From: Cellulomonas fimi
GTDB lineage: Bacteria; Actinomycetota; Actinomycetes; Actinomycetales; Cellulomonadaceae
NCBI RefSeq assembly: GCF_028527925.1
Contig: NZ_JAPESW010000001.1
Location: forward strand, 163,780-227,779
DNA length: 64,000 bases
Direction of reading: 5' to 3'
Shown: piece by piece, positions 18,321 to 26,671 of the stretch
How positions within the stretch are numbered: the stretch's first letter is position 1
Layout: each line of letters begins with the position of its first letter
Program-made: the position numbers and the translations under genes
The notes under the pieces: model-generated
What the model saw: the letters and a program-made list of their open reading frames with translations, nothing else
The model's database searches: none
What the model was told of the DNA's origin: nothing

Positions 18321-21300
18321 TCAGGCGGTGACCGGACGCGCGGTGAGCTGGCTCCAGCGGGCGGTCAGCGGCAGCGTCGTCGTGGTCGACGACGTGTACA
18401 CCGACAGCCCGACCCCACCGGCCACCTGCAGCGCCGCCGTGGTGCTCGTGCCGGCGAGCGTCCACGCCGTCGGCTCGGGCGTCCCCGCCGGCCAGACCTT
18501 GAGCCGCAGGTTCGTCGTGCCCGTGCCCTCCACCTGGAAGCGCACCGACAGCGTCTGCCCGGCCGCGTAGGTGATGCCCGGCACGTTCACCTGCGCCACG
18601 GTCGCCGTCGTGCCCGCGGACACGCCGATGATGGACGCGCGCACCACGCCGGTGCTCAGCATCTTGAGCCGCGCCCGGTAGCCGTCGGTCGTGCCGACCG
18701 TGCGGCCCGCGACCTCGAGATCCGTGCCGCTGCCCGTCGGCGCCACGTCGAGCGCGACGTCCACCCGGACGTCGGAGCTCGCCGACGACACGGGCAGGAA
18801 GGACGACAGCCGGAAGCCGGCACCGGTGACGCGCATCGCGCCGACGCCCGACGCGACGGAGAAGTTCGCCGCGCCCCCCGCGACCGTCCAGGCGCCGCCC
18901 GTGTCGGCCGAGCCCCAGCCGCCCGCGACCGTCCGGGCGAACGCGTCCGCCGCGAACGGCGTGTCGGCCGGCGGGGTGGTGACCGTGACGTCCTTGGTCG
19001 TCTGCGCGGTCGCACCGTCGTCGTCCGTGACCGTGAGCGTCACCGTGTAGGTGCCGTCGGCGGCGTAGGTGTGCGACGCGGTCGCGCCTGTCGCCGTGCC
19101 GCCGTCGCCGAAGCTCCACGCGCGCTGCGCGATCGTGCCGTCCGGGTCGGACGAGCCGGCCGAGTCGACCTGCACCGTCAGACCCGCGGTCGTCGCGGTG
19201 AACGCCGGCACGGGCGGCTGGTTGGGCGGCGGCGGCGTGACGGTCACGTCGTGCGAGACCTGCGCGGTGAGGCCGTCGTCGTCCGTCACGGTGAGCGTCA
19301 CGGTGTACGTGCCGCCCGCCGCGTAGGTGTGCGACGCGGTCGCGCCGGTCCCCGTGCCGCCGTCGCCGAAGCTCCAGGCGTACGAGGCGATCGTGCCGTC
19401 GGGGTCGGCCGACGCGGAGCCGTCGACGTTCACCGTCAGGCCGTTCGCCGTCGGGGTGAAGGCGGCCACCGGGGGCTGCTCCGGCGCCTCGCCCGTCACA
19501 CCGAGCGTGTGGTGCGCCGCGATCGTCCCCGGCGCGAGGGCGAACGGGTACACCGCGACCTCGTCGATCGCGCCGTTGAAGTTGTTCGACGTCGGCGCGT
19601 TCGGCCAGCCGCTCAGGCTGTCGCCGCCGATCCGCCAGAAGCCGGTGAAGTTGCGGCCCGACGGGTTGTCCGTGCGCGACGCGACCAGCGCGCCGTCCAC
19701 GTACAGCGCCATCCCGCGGCCGTCCATGGTGCCGACGACGTGGTGCCACTGCCCGTTGTTGATCGCCTGCGGCGAGCGGACGGTGCGGTTCTGCCCCGGG
19801 CTCGCGCCGAACTGCACACGGCCCGCGGAGTCGACGTAGAGCTGCCGGTCGCGCGTCCCGCTCGTCCCGGTGAGGCTCGTCGAGTTGCCGAACCCGACGA
19901 CCCAACCGCCCTGGTTCGACGTCGTGCGGATCCACGCCTCGACGGACAGCTCGTTCATGTTCTGCTCGCGCTGCGGCGCGACGACGCGGCTGTTCGTCGT
20001 GCCCGCGAACGTGGTGGCCGTCGTCGAGTCGCCCGCGATCGCGCCGGTCGTGCCGCGGGTCAGCGCGGTGCCGGTCGTGGCGTCGTCCGTGCCCGCCGCG
20101 TCGAGCGCGTTCGTGCCGCCCGACTCGCCGAGGCGCCAGTAGTGCGACGCGCCGTCGGTCATGACGGTCTGCGCGTACGGACTCACGGGGCCCGTGCCGT
20201 CGGCGACCACCTGGACGGACGGGCTCGTCACCGTGTTGCCGAACGGGTCCGAGACCCGCACCGCGTACGTGTACGTCTGACCTGGTGTCAGCCCGGTGTC
20301 CGTGTACCCCTGCGTGGGGCGCTTCCAGATGACCGACTTCTTGACCTCGTTCGACACGGGCTGGCCGTTGCGCAGCACGCGGTAGGTGAGGTCCTCGTTG
20401 TCGAAGTCCGCGTTCGCGGTCCACGAGATGCGCACGGCACCCGTCCCGATGCCGCGGGCGGTGGGCGTGAAGTCCGCGCCCGAGAACCGCGGACCCTGGT
20501 CGTTCGGCGCGATGCTCAGGACGGCGAACCGCACGAGCCCCTGCTGGCGGCGGAAGTTCACGTTGAGGAACTCACCGCCGTAGACGATGTACCGGTCGTC
20601 GCCGGTGACGGCCCACGGGCCCTGGTTCTGGCCGGTGTACGTGCCCGTGTCCAGGTCGGGGTAGAAGTTGAGCATCTCGGGCGCGTTCGTGCCCTCGAAG
20701 TTGGTGTAGCCGAGGTGCTCGCGGCCGAGCTTGCGCATGGGCTCCTTGGTGTACGCGTCCGCGCGGTAGAACAGCCACTCGTCGTTCTGCGGCGTGCCGC
20801 CGCCGTTGCCGCAGTAGTGGTGGTGGCTCGCCGCGTAGACGACCGGCCCCTGCGCGTGCACGGCGTACGAGTCGCCGTGGCAGTCGGCGATCCAGCGGAT
20901 CGACCCGGTCTCCCAGTCGGCCGCGAAGACGCCCTCGAGCGTGCCGCCCGAGCGGCCGAACGTGTAGCCGGTGCCGTACATGTTGTCGGCGTCGCCCGTC
21001 AGGCCGGTGATCGACCCCGCGGTGCCGCTGTTGCGGATCTGCGACGTCGCCGGGAACGGCAGCGGCGCACCCGTCACCGAGTCGACGCGGGCCAGCCCGT
21101 CGGGCGCCGCGGTGCTGCCGTTGAACGACGTGAAGTTGCCGCCGACGATCACGGTCGACCCGTCGGGCGACACGGTGAGCGCGCTCACCGAGCCGTCGTC
21201 CACCGTCGGGTTCCACGGCAGCAGCGCGCCGTTGGCCGCGCTGAACGCGGCGAGGCGGGTGCGCGACGAGCTGCCCGCCTGCGTGAAGATGCCGCCCGCG

Positions 21301-21851
21301 TACACGGTCGTGTTGGTCGCGGCGATCGCGCGGACCTGGCCGTTGGTGCCGGCGTTGAACGTCGTGATGAGTGCGCCGCTCGCCGCGTCGAACGCCGCGA
21401 TCCGGTACCGCGTGGTCCCCGCGATGCTCGTGAAGTTGCCGCCGACGTAGATGCGCGACCCGTCGGGCGACCTCACGACCGCGCGCACCTGCGCGTTGGG
21501 GTTGGGGGCCCAGCCGCCGTCGAGCACGCCGGTCGTCACGTCGAACCGCAGGAGGTTGTTCCGCGTGACGGTGTTGACGCCTGCAGCGGCGCCGGCCGGA
21601 CGCGCGTTCTGGAAGTCGCCGCCCGCGTAGACCTGGTTGCCGACCATCGCCTGCTGCCACACGACGCCGTTGATCTGCACCGTCGGGAGCGCGTCGGCGG
21701 CCACCGTCGGCGGAAGCTCGGGCGGCGGGGCGGTGTCGGCCTGCGCCGGCGCGGCGCCGACGACCAGCCCGACGGCGACGGTCGCCGCGGCGGTGAGAAG
21801 GCCCCATGCACGAGCGACCGGACGACGGTCGGTGACTGGACGCAGAGACAT
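18321..21851 (-). CDS. Giant secreted beta-propeller/Fn3/LamG/PKD protein, paralogue (1176 aa)
   Basis: ATG at 21851. The signal peptide ends near APAQADT (about residue 39). The architecture matches the neighbour, with fewer repeats: propeller with YVGGNFTSIAG-type blades, Fn3 (about 454-550), one LamG (553-783), two PKD domains (790-962) and the C-terminal module from about 965 (DAFARTVAGGWG). The C-terminal module is nearly identical to that of the 1569-aa protein, so the pair arose by duplication followed by change in LamG and PKD copy number. Only two Cys are present, again in DCHGD and HYCGN. It has no cell-wall anchor motif. It probably acts outside the cell as an EPS-matrix or adhesion protein; an enzymatic role is not supported. 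Confidence 0.9.
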   Translation of the reverse strand: MSLRPVTDRRPVARAWGLLTAAATVAVGLVVGAAPAQADTAPPPELPPTVAADALPTVQINGVVWQQAMVGNQVYAGGDFQNARPAGAAAGVNTVTRNNLLRFDVTTGVLDGGWAPNPNAQVRAVVRSPDGSRIYVGGNFTSIAGTTRYRIAAFDAASGALITTFNAGTNGQVRAIAATNTTVYAGGIFTQAGSSSRTRLAAFSAANGALLPWNPTVDDGSVSALTVSPDGSTVIVGGNFTSFNGSTAAPDGLARVDSVTGAPLPFPATSQIRNSGTAGSITGLTGDADNMYGTGYTFGRSGGTLEGVFAADWETGSIRWIADCHGDSYAVHAQGPVVYAASHHHYCGNGGGTPQNDEWLFYRADAYTKEPMRKLGREHLGYTNFEGTNAPEMLNFYPDLDTGTYTGQNQGPWAVTGDDRYIVYGGEFLNVNFRRQQGLVRFAVLSIAPNDQGPRFSGADFTPTARGIGTGAVRISWTANADFDNEDLTYRVLRNGQPVSNEVKKSVIWKRPTQGYTDTGLTPGQTYTYAVRVSDPFGNTVTSPSVQVVADGTGPVSPYAQTVMTDGASHYWRLGESGGTNALDAAGTDDATTGTALTRGTTGAIAGDSTTATTFAGTTNSRVVAPQREQNMNELSVEAWIRTTSNQGGWVVGFGNSTSLTGTSGTRDRQLYVDSAGRVQFGASPGQNRTVRSPQAINNGQWHHVVGTMDGRGMALYVDGALVASRTDNPSGRNFTGFWRIGGDSLSGWPNAPTSNNFNGAIDEVAVYPFALAPGTIAAHHTLGVTGEAPEQPPVAAFTPTANGLTVNVDGSASADPDGTIASYAWSFGDGGTGTGATASHTYAAGGTYTVTLTVTDDDGLTAQVSHDVTVTPPPPNQPPVPAFTATTAGLTVQVDSAGSSDPDGTIAQRAWSFGDGGTATGATASHTYAADGTYTVTLTVTDDDGATAQTTKDVTVTTPPADTPFAADAFARTVAGGWGSADTGGAWTVAGGAANFSVASGVGAMRVTGAGFRLSSFLPVSSASSDVRVDVALDVAPTGSGTDLEVAGRTVGTTDGYRARLKMLSTGVVRASIIGVSAGTTATVAQVNVPGITYAAGQTLSVRFQVEGTGTTNLRLKVWPAGTPEPTAWTLAGTSTTAALQVAGGVGLSVYTSSTTTTLPLTARWSQLTARPVTA

Positions 21852-21893
21852 GGCGACACCCCGGGGCGCTCGGAGAGTGGGCGAACGCGCACG

Positions 21894-21959
21894 ATCCTAC
21901 GAGCGCGAAACCGCGCAAAACAGGACAGGACGGGTGAAAACCCCGGTCACGACGGGTGA
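21894..21959 (-). promoter_or_regulatory. Promoter of the 1176-aa matrix protein with two TCACCC boxes
   Basis: On the minus strand TAGGAT (21894-21899) is preceded after 5 nt by GGTTTCGC (21905-21912). TCACCC boxes lie at 21932-21937 (inside GGTTTTCACCC) and 21954-21959. Spacing from the -10 is 32 and 54 nt, against 33 and 54 nt at the paralogue. Such agreement in non-coding DNA points to a real shared control element, or to recent duplication of the promoter with the gene. Confidence 0.55.
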
Positions 21960-22061
21960 TACTCGGACACCCGTCCGGGCGACGCCGACGGCTCTGACCT
22001 GCACCGATGGAGGCCGACGGCCCGCGCCGACGGGCAGCTCGGGCGGTCGGGACGGGGAGGC

Positions 22062-22748
22062 TCAGGCGCTCGGGCCCGGCCCCTCGAACAGCACCGTGGT
22101 GACGGTCGGGTCGTAGCTCACGGTGACCTGGAGACGGTCACGCTGATCCGCGGGCACGTTGAAGACGTACACCCCCGTCGCCGTCGCGCCCGGCTGGACG
22201 CTCCCCGCGAACGGCTGACCGCCCGGCGCGCTGAGCGGCTCGGCGGGCGCGAGGTCCTGCCCCGCGTAGGCGTTGACGACGGCGCTCGTGAGCGGGACCG
22301 CCGCCGCCGTGCCGTTCGTCAGGCGGACCGTCACGCGCACCGCGGGACCCGCGACCTCACCTGGACCCTGCGCCTCGCCGGCGACGGACTCGACCTTCGT
22401 GAGCTCGGCCGTGACGCCGGTCGCGAACGTCGCGGGCTGGTCGAGCGCGACGGCCGGCTCGGTGACCGGCGTGTAGGGGGCGGCGGGATCGGGGTCGTCC
22501 GTGGCGCCGCCGCCCGGCTCGCCCGGGGCGGGCGCCGTCGGCGTCTCGACGGGCGTCTCCGAGGCGCTCGGGTCGTCGCCCGCGGACCGCGAGGACGACG
22601 GCGAGGCGGACGACGTCGGGCCGGCGTCCGCCGAGCCGGACTGCGCGACCGCGGCCCACACGACGCCGCCCAGCACGAGGACGACGAGCACGGCGACCGC
22701 GACGACCGCCCAGCGCGGGACCGGCCGGCGCGCGGGGACCTCGCTCAC
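22062..22748 (-). CDS. Membrane-anchored DUF4352-like protein
   Basis: Encodes 228 aa from a GTG overlapping the upstream stop (GTGA, 22745-22748). One N-terminal helix (about 13-35) anchors it. A Ser/Thr/Pro/Asp-rich linker (about 38-95) and a C-terminal immunoglobulin-like domain follow outside the membrane. That domain has the pattern of DUF4352/telokin-like proteins (VRVTVRLTNGTAAAVPL and a VYVFNVP segment). It is translationally coupled to the CDP-alcohol phosphotransferase. A substrate-binding or assembly role at the cell surface is possible, but no function is known. Confidence 0.75.
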   Translation of the reverse strand: MSEVPARRPVPRWAVVAVAVLVVLVLGGVVWAAVAQSGSADAGPTSSASPSSSRSAGDDPSASETPVETPTAPAPGEPGGGATDDPDPAAPYTPVTEPAVALDQPATFATGVTAELTKVESVAGEAQGPGEVAGPAVRVTVRLTNGTAAAVPLTSAVVNAYAGQDLAPAEPLSAPGGQPFAGSVQPGATATGVYVFNVPADQRDRLQVTVSYDPTVTTVLFEGPGPSA

Positions 22749-23545
22749 GCCTCACCGCCGCGGGCCTCGCCGACGGGACGGCGCAGCGTGCGCATCTCGG
22801 CGAACCACGACCGCAGCGCGAGCGCGAGGTACCCGGCGGTCGCGAGCGCGAGCAGCGCGTACACGACCCCGAAGCCGGTGGTCCAGCCGTACAGCAGGAA
22901 CGACAGGCACAGCACGCCGTAGTCGGTCGGCGCGACGACGAGCGAGCGCAGCACCGACGGCCGGTCGCCGCCTGCGGTCGCGCGCATGGTCACGCCGGCC
23001 TGCCGGCGGAGCTGGTCGTTGAGGATCATCGCGAAGAACAGCACCGACCACACGGCCGAGTACGCGAGCGGGACGAGCAGCCAGGCGTCGGGCACGACGT
23101 CGGCGCGGTACAGCCCGATCAGCAGCGCGAGGTGCAGGCTCGACACCTTCACCGCGTCGATGATGTGGTCGAGCCACTCCCCCGCGATGCTGCCGCCGCC
23201 GCTCAGGCGCGCGACCTGGCCGTCGGCCGAGTCGAACGCGTACCCGACGAGCAGCAGCACGGACACGAGCACGCCCGTCCACCACGCGACGGGCGCGAGC
23301 GCGAGCAGGCCGATCGCGGCGAACGTCCACACCGCGCTGATCCCGGTGACCTGGTTGGGCGTGAGCCCGGCGCGGTAGGCCCACGCGGCGAGCACGCGCC
23401 CGGCGCGGCGGTTCACGAACCGGGAGTACGCGGGAGCGCCGCGCGCGCCCTTCTGGACCGAGCCGAGACGACCGAGCGTCTCGCCGAACGTCTCCGAGAC
23501 CTGGGTGGTCACCGGCTCCTCCTGGTGCAGCGGCGTGGTCGTCAT
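22745..23545 (-). CDS. CDP-alcohol phosphatidyltransferase family membrane enzyme
   Basis: Encodes 266 aa. The family signature DxxDGxxAR, then GxxxDxxxD, is present as DSADGQVAR followed by GEWLDHIID, so all catalytic aspartates are kept. Six or so hydrophobic helices follow. These enzymes transfer a phospho-alcohol from a CDP-alcohol to an acceptor and release CMP. The ATG at 23545 overlaps the stop of the upstream glycosyltransferase (ATGA). In this setting the acceptor may be a lipid or a glycan intermediate rather than a phospholipid precursor, and the cytidylyltransferase at 4411-4863 could supply the donor. That pairing is inferred. Confidence 0.88.
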   Translation of the reverse strand: MTTTPLHQEEPVTTQVSETFGETLGRLGSVQKGARGAPAYSRFVNRRAGRVLAAWAYRAGLTPNQVTGISAVWTFAAIGLLALAPVAWWTGVLVSVLLLVGYAFDSADGQVARLSGGGSIAGEWLDHIIDAVKVSSLHLALLIGLYRADVVPDAWLLVPLAYSAVWSVLFFAMILNDQLRRQAGVTMRATAGGDRPSVLRSLVVAPTDYGVLCLSFLLYGWTTGFGVVYALLALATAGYLALALRSWFAEMRTLRRPVGEARGGEA

Positions 23546-24789
23546 GCGGCACCGTCCGGGCTGGCCGGGACGGTGTCCGAGGGGACGCGCACGGGTGCGG
23601 GGTCAGGCGACGGTACCGCCGTCGCGTCGGACGCGGGACGCCGGCGACCGGACGGCCGGCGCCGTCCGCGGAATTCACCCGCGGCCAGCCGGCGGCACAG
23701 CCGCTCGTAGCCGTCGGCGACGTCGTCCCAGTCGTAGTCCTCGGCACGCCGTCGGGCGGCCGCGCCGCGCGCGAGGGCGCCTGCGGGGTCGGCCTCGGCG
23801 TCCTCGACGAGCCGCGCGACGTCGTCGGGGGTCGCGAACCAGCGGCCCGCGTCGCGCAGCACCTCGCGGTTGAACGAGACGTCGTAGGCGACCGTCGGGG
23901 CGCCCGCGCCGATCGCGCGCAGCAGCGACGGGTTCGTGCCGCCGACGCTGTGCCCGTGCAGGTACGTGAGCGCGTGCGCGTACAGCTGGTCGAGCAGGTC
24001 CTGGTCCCAGACGCCCCCGAGGAAGCGCACGCGGTCGTCCGCCGCGGCGTGCACGCGGCGCGTGTACTCGTCGGCGTAGGGCGCGGAGCCCACGACGACG
24101 AGCGGCCGCCGTGCGCCCGACCGGCGGTAGCCCTCGACGACGAGCTCGACGTGGTTCTCCGGCTCGAACCGTGCGACGACGAGGTGGTACCCGCGCGCCT
24201 CGAGCCCGACGTCGGCGAGCTTGTCGGTGCCGAGCCCGTCGAGCAGCGGCGCGCCGTACGCGATCTGCTCGGTCGGCGCCCCGAACTCGTGCGTGTAGTA
24301 GTCCGCGATGCCCGCGGCGTCGGCGATCAGCGCGTCGGACCAGCGCACGGCGAGCGCCTCGGCGGCCCGGTAGTAGCGGCGGCCCGCGCCGCCCCACTTG
24401 GCCCGGCGCCACTCGAGACCGTCGACGTGCGTGGCGACGGGGATGCGCGCCGCCCGCAGCGCCGGCAGGAAGACCGCGTTCGCCGCGTTGAAGACGACGG
24501 CCGCGTCGTGCCGGTGGGCGACCTGGTGGCCGACGGAGAGCGCGGTGTGGCTGAGCGTCTCGAGCGAGCGGCGGCGCAGCGCGGGCAGGTGGACGAGCCG
24601 CATGCCCCGGTAGGCGGGCACGCGGTCCGCGGGCTCGGGCGTCCGGCAGTAGACGAGCACGTCGTGCCCGCGCTCCGCGAGCCGGCCGCCGACCTCGTCG
24701 ACCGCGGTCTCGAAGCCGCCGTAGCGCGCCGGGACGCCGCGCGTGCCGATGAGGGCGATGCGCAGCGGCCCGTCCTGCGAGCGCGTCAT
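23542..24789 (-). CDS. Glycosyltransferase with DUF1972 N-terminal domain
   Basis: Encodes 415 aa. It opens with IALIGTRGVPARYGGFETAV, the hallmark of DUF1972 rhamnosyl- and related glycosyltransferases, followed by a GT4 C-terminal domain (YLHGHSVGGTNPSLLRAIGA). The ATG at 24789 has GAAGGACC upstream; an in-frame start 8 codons earlier lacks one. A Pro/Asp/Ser tail of about 50 residues follows the fold. The family often adds the second sugar of EPS repeat units. It heads a set of overlapping genes with the CDP-alcohol enzyme and the DUF4352-like protein. Confidence 0.9.
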   Translation of the reverse strand: MTRSQDGPLRIALIGTRGVPARYGGFETAVDEVGGRLAERGHDVLVYCRTPEPADRVPAYRGMRLVHLPALRRRSLETLSHTALSVGHQVAHRHDAAVVFNAANAVFLPALRAARIPVATHVDGLEWRRAKWGGAGRRYYRAAEALAVRWSDALIADAAGIADYYTHEFGAPTEQIAYGAPLLDGLGTDKLADVGLEARGYHLVVARFEPENHVELVVEGYRRSGARRPLVVVGSAPYADEYTRRVHAAADDRVRFLGGVWDQDLLDQLYAHALTYLHGHSVGGTNPSLLRAIGAGAPTVAYDVSFNREVLRDAGRWFATPDDVARLVEDAEADPAGALARGAAARRRAEDYDWDDVADGYERLCRRLAAGEFRGRRRPSGRRRPASDATAVPSPDPAPVRVPSDTVPASPDGAA

Positions 24790-24852
24790 GGGGGTCCTTC
24801 CGTCGTCCCGCACGCGGGAGTGGGCCCGGTCCGTGGTGGGACGTCGAGCATC

Positions 24853-24869
24853 CCGCGCCGCGGGCGCGG
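24853..24869 (-). terminator. Short hairpin after the sugar-1-phosphate transferase gene
   Basis: CCGCGCC and GGCGCGG arms (7 bp) around a 3-nt loop, 86 nt downstream of the stop at 24955 in the 165-bp gap before the DUF1972 gene. A plausible but weakly supported terminator. Confidence 0.3.
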
Positions 24870-24954
24870 CGGGTACCGCCGTCCGGGTCGTCCGTCTGTG
24901 TCCGTTCCGGCCGTGACCGGACCGGGAGGTCGCCGCGGTGCGGGCGGCGCTGCG

Positions 24955-26487
24955 TCAGTACGCGCCCGCGCCGGTCACCACGGCACGGAACGTCTTCCAC
25001 AGGATCATGAGGTCCATCGTCACGGACCAGTTGTCCACGTAGCGCAGGTCGAGCCGGATCGACTCGTCCCACGGCAGGTCGGCGCGGCCGCTGACCTGCC
25101 ACAGCCCCGTGATGCCCGGCTTGACGCGCAGCCGCTGGTGCACCGCGTCGTGGTAGCCCAGCACCTCCTCGCGCAGCGGCGGGCGCGGCCCGACGAGCGA
25201 CATGTCGCCGCGGACCACGTTGTAGAACTGGGGCAGCTCGTCGAGCGAGAAGCGGCGCAGGACGCGCCCGACGGGCGTGATCCGCGGGTCGCGCGTCATC
25301 TTGAACATGAGCCCGTCGCGGTCGCTGCGCTCGAGCAGCTCGGCGCGGCGCCGGTCGGCGTCGCGGTACATGCTCCGCAGCTTCCAGATCGTGAACTCGC
25401 GGCCGTCGACGCCGACGCGCGTCTGCGTGTAGAAGGCACGGCCGGGCGACGTGAGCCGCACGGCGACGGCCCCGACGAGGATGACCGGCGCGACGAGCGT
25501 GAGCGCGACGAGCCCGAGCACCCGGTCCATGACGGCCTTCGCGACGAGCCGCCGGCGCGGGGGCTCGATCTCGAGCCGCAGCAGGGAGAGCCCGGCGGTC
25601 GGGTGCACGCTCACGCGCTCCTGCGCGACCTCGACGAGCCCGGGCGCGACGACGAGCTCGGCGCCCGCGCGGCGCAGCGCCCACGAGAGCCGGCGCAGCG
25701 CCTGGCCGCTCAGCGCGTTGCCTGCGACCACGACGACCGAGACGGCGTAGTCGGAGACGATCTGCGGGATGTCGGCGAGCGCCCCCAGCGTGGGCACGGG
25801 GATCTCGGTCTCGGGCTCGACGTCCGACAGGCACGTCCCGATGACGAGGTAGCCGTGGTACGGAGCGAGGCTGAGGTCGTCGATCACGTCCGCGACGGCC
25901 GCGGTGTCGCCGACCACCACGGTCCGCATCATGGCCTGCCCGCGGTTGCGGCGGGCGTGCAGGAAGCGGCGGTGCACGTAGCGGGCGGTGCACGCGGCGG
26001 CGGCCGCGACGGGCACGCCGACGAGGACGACCTCGCGCGGGACGGGCAGCGTCGTGAGGTACGCGATGGCCATGACGAGGGCCGCGAGCAGCACGGACGA
26101 GCGCAGCAGCACCTGGAACTCGCCGGGCCCGTCACCCATGTTGTGCCGCTCGTACCCGCGCATCGCCGCGACCGTGACGGGGAGCGCGACGGCGGCCACC
26201 GCGCCGAGCAGCGCGGCCGACGTCACCGCCGACCCACCGAGCGCGGCCGCCGCGGTGACGCCGGCGCCCGCCGCGATCGCGTCGATCGCGACCGTGGCGC
26301 GCTGGTAGGCGGTCGCGCTGCGGACCCACGGGAGCGCGCCGAGCGCGTCCTCCCCCGAGTTGTGCTCGGTCGCACGGCGCACGAACGGCTCGGGCGACGC
26401 CCACGAGCGGCGGGGGAACTTGGCGGGTCGACGCCGTTCGAGCCACGCCTCGGTCCGTTCGGACCCGTGCCCGGCTGTCAGCGTCAT
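24955..26487 (-). CDS. Polyprenyl-phosphate sugar-1-phosphate transferase (priming enzyme)
   Basis: Encodes 510 aa. Four N-terminal membrane helices (about 60-190) and a central nucleotide-binding-like region precede another helix near 315-340 and the C-terminal catalytic domain. The catalytic domain carries FYTQTRVGVDG, KLRSMYRDAD, the LDELPQFYNVVRGDMSLVG core, RPPLREE and KPGITGLWQVSGR. The enzyme transfers a sugar-1-phosphate from a nucleotide sugar to undecaprenyl phosphate and so starts each EPS repeat unit at the inner membrane face. The ATG at 26487 has GAGGGGGTGG upstream; a GTG two codons earlier is a less likely start. It is the only priming enzyme in this locus. Confidence 0.95.
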   Translation of the reverse strand: MTLTAGHGSERTEAWLERRRPAKFPRRSWASPEPFVRRATEHNSGEDALGALPWVRSATAYQRATVAIDAIAAGAGVTAAAALGGSAVTSAALLGAVAAVALPVTVAAMRGYERHNMGDGPGEFQVLLRSSVLLAALVMAIAYLTTLPVPREVVLVGVPVAAAAACTARYVHRRFLHARRNRGQAMMRTVVVGDTAAVADVIDDLSLAPYHGYLVIGTCLSDVEPETEIPVPTLGALADIPQIVSDYAVSVVVVAGNALSGQALRRLSWALRRAGAELVVAPGLVEVAQERVSVHPTAGLSLLRLEIEPPRRRLVAKAVMDRVLGLVALTLVAPVILVGAVAVRLTSPGRAFYTQTRVGVDGREFTIWKLRSMYRDADRRRAELLERSDRDGLMFKMTRDPRITPVGRVLRRFSLDELPQFYNVVRGDMSLVGPRPPLREEVLGYHDAVHQRLRVKPGITGLWQVSGRADLPWDESIRLDLRYVDNWSVTMDLMILWKTFRAVVTGAGAY

Positions 26488-26517
26488 GAACACCCACCCC
26501 CCTCGTGCGAGAACTGT

Positions 26518-26620
26518 GGATGAACGTAATACGCGGTGTATGTCTGATTCATCCGCCTAGGCCGGTTTTCACCCGTGCGCCCGACTGTGCCCTGACTCAC
26601 ACCCGATCGGGTTCACCCGG
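26518..26620. promoter_or_regulatory. Regulatory region upstream of the priming enzyme gene
   Basis: An AT-richer patch lies in a 184-bp gap. An inverted repeat (GGATGAA at 26518-26524 and TTCATCC at 26548-26554) frames a stretch with -10-like sequences on the minus strand. TTTTCACCC occurs at 26566-26574 and GTTCACCCG near 26611-26619, both in plus orientation, opposite to the downstream gene. The first is one of four copies of this 9-mer in the EPS locus. Confidence 0.45.
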
Positions 26621-26671
26621 TGCTGGGCGCGCCGGGCAGCGCTCTCCGTCCGCGGAGGGTGACGCTCCAGG

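Noticed and set aside
14115..21959. A 2614-codon open frame on the plus strand
   Set aside because: It lies antisense to the two giant proteins, is almost all Arg, Ala and Val, and arises from strong GC3 bias on the other strand. It has no domain or ribosome site.
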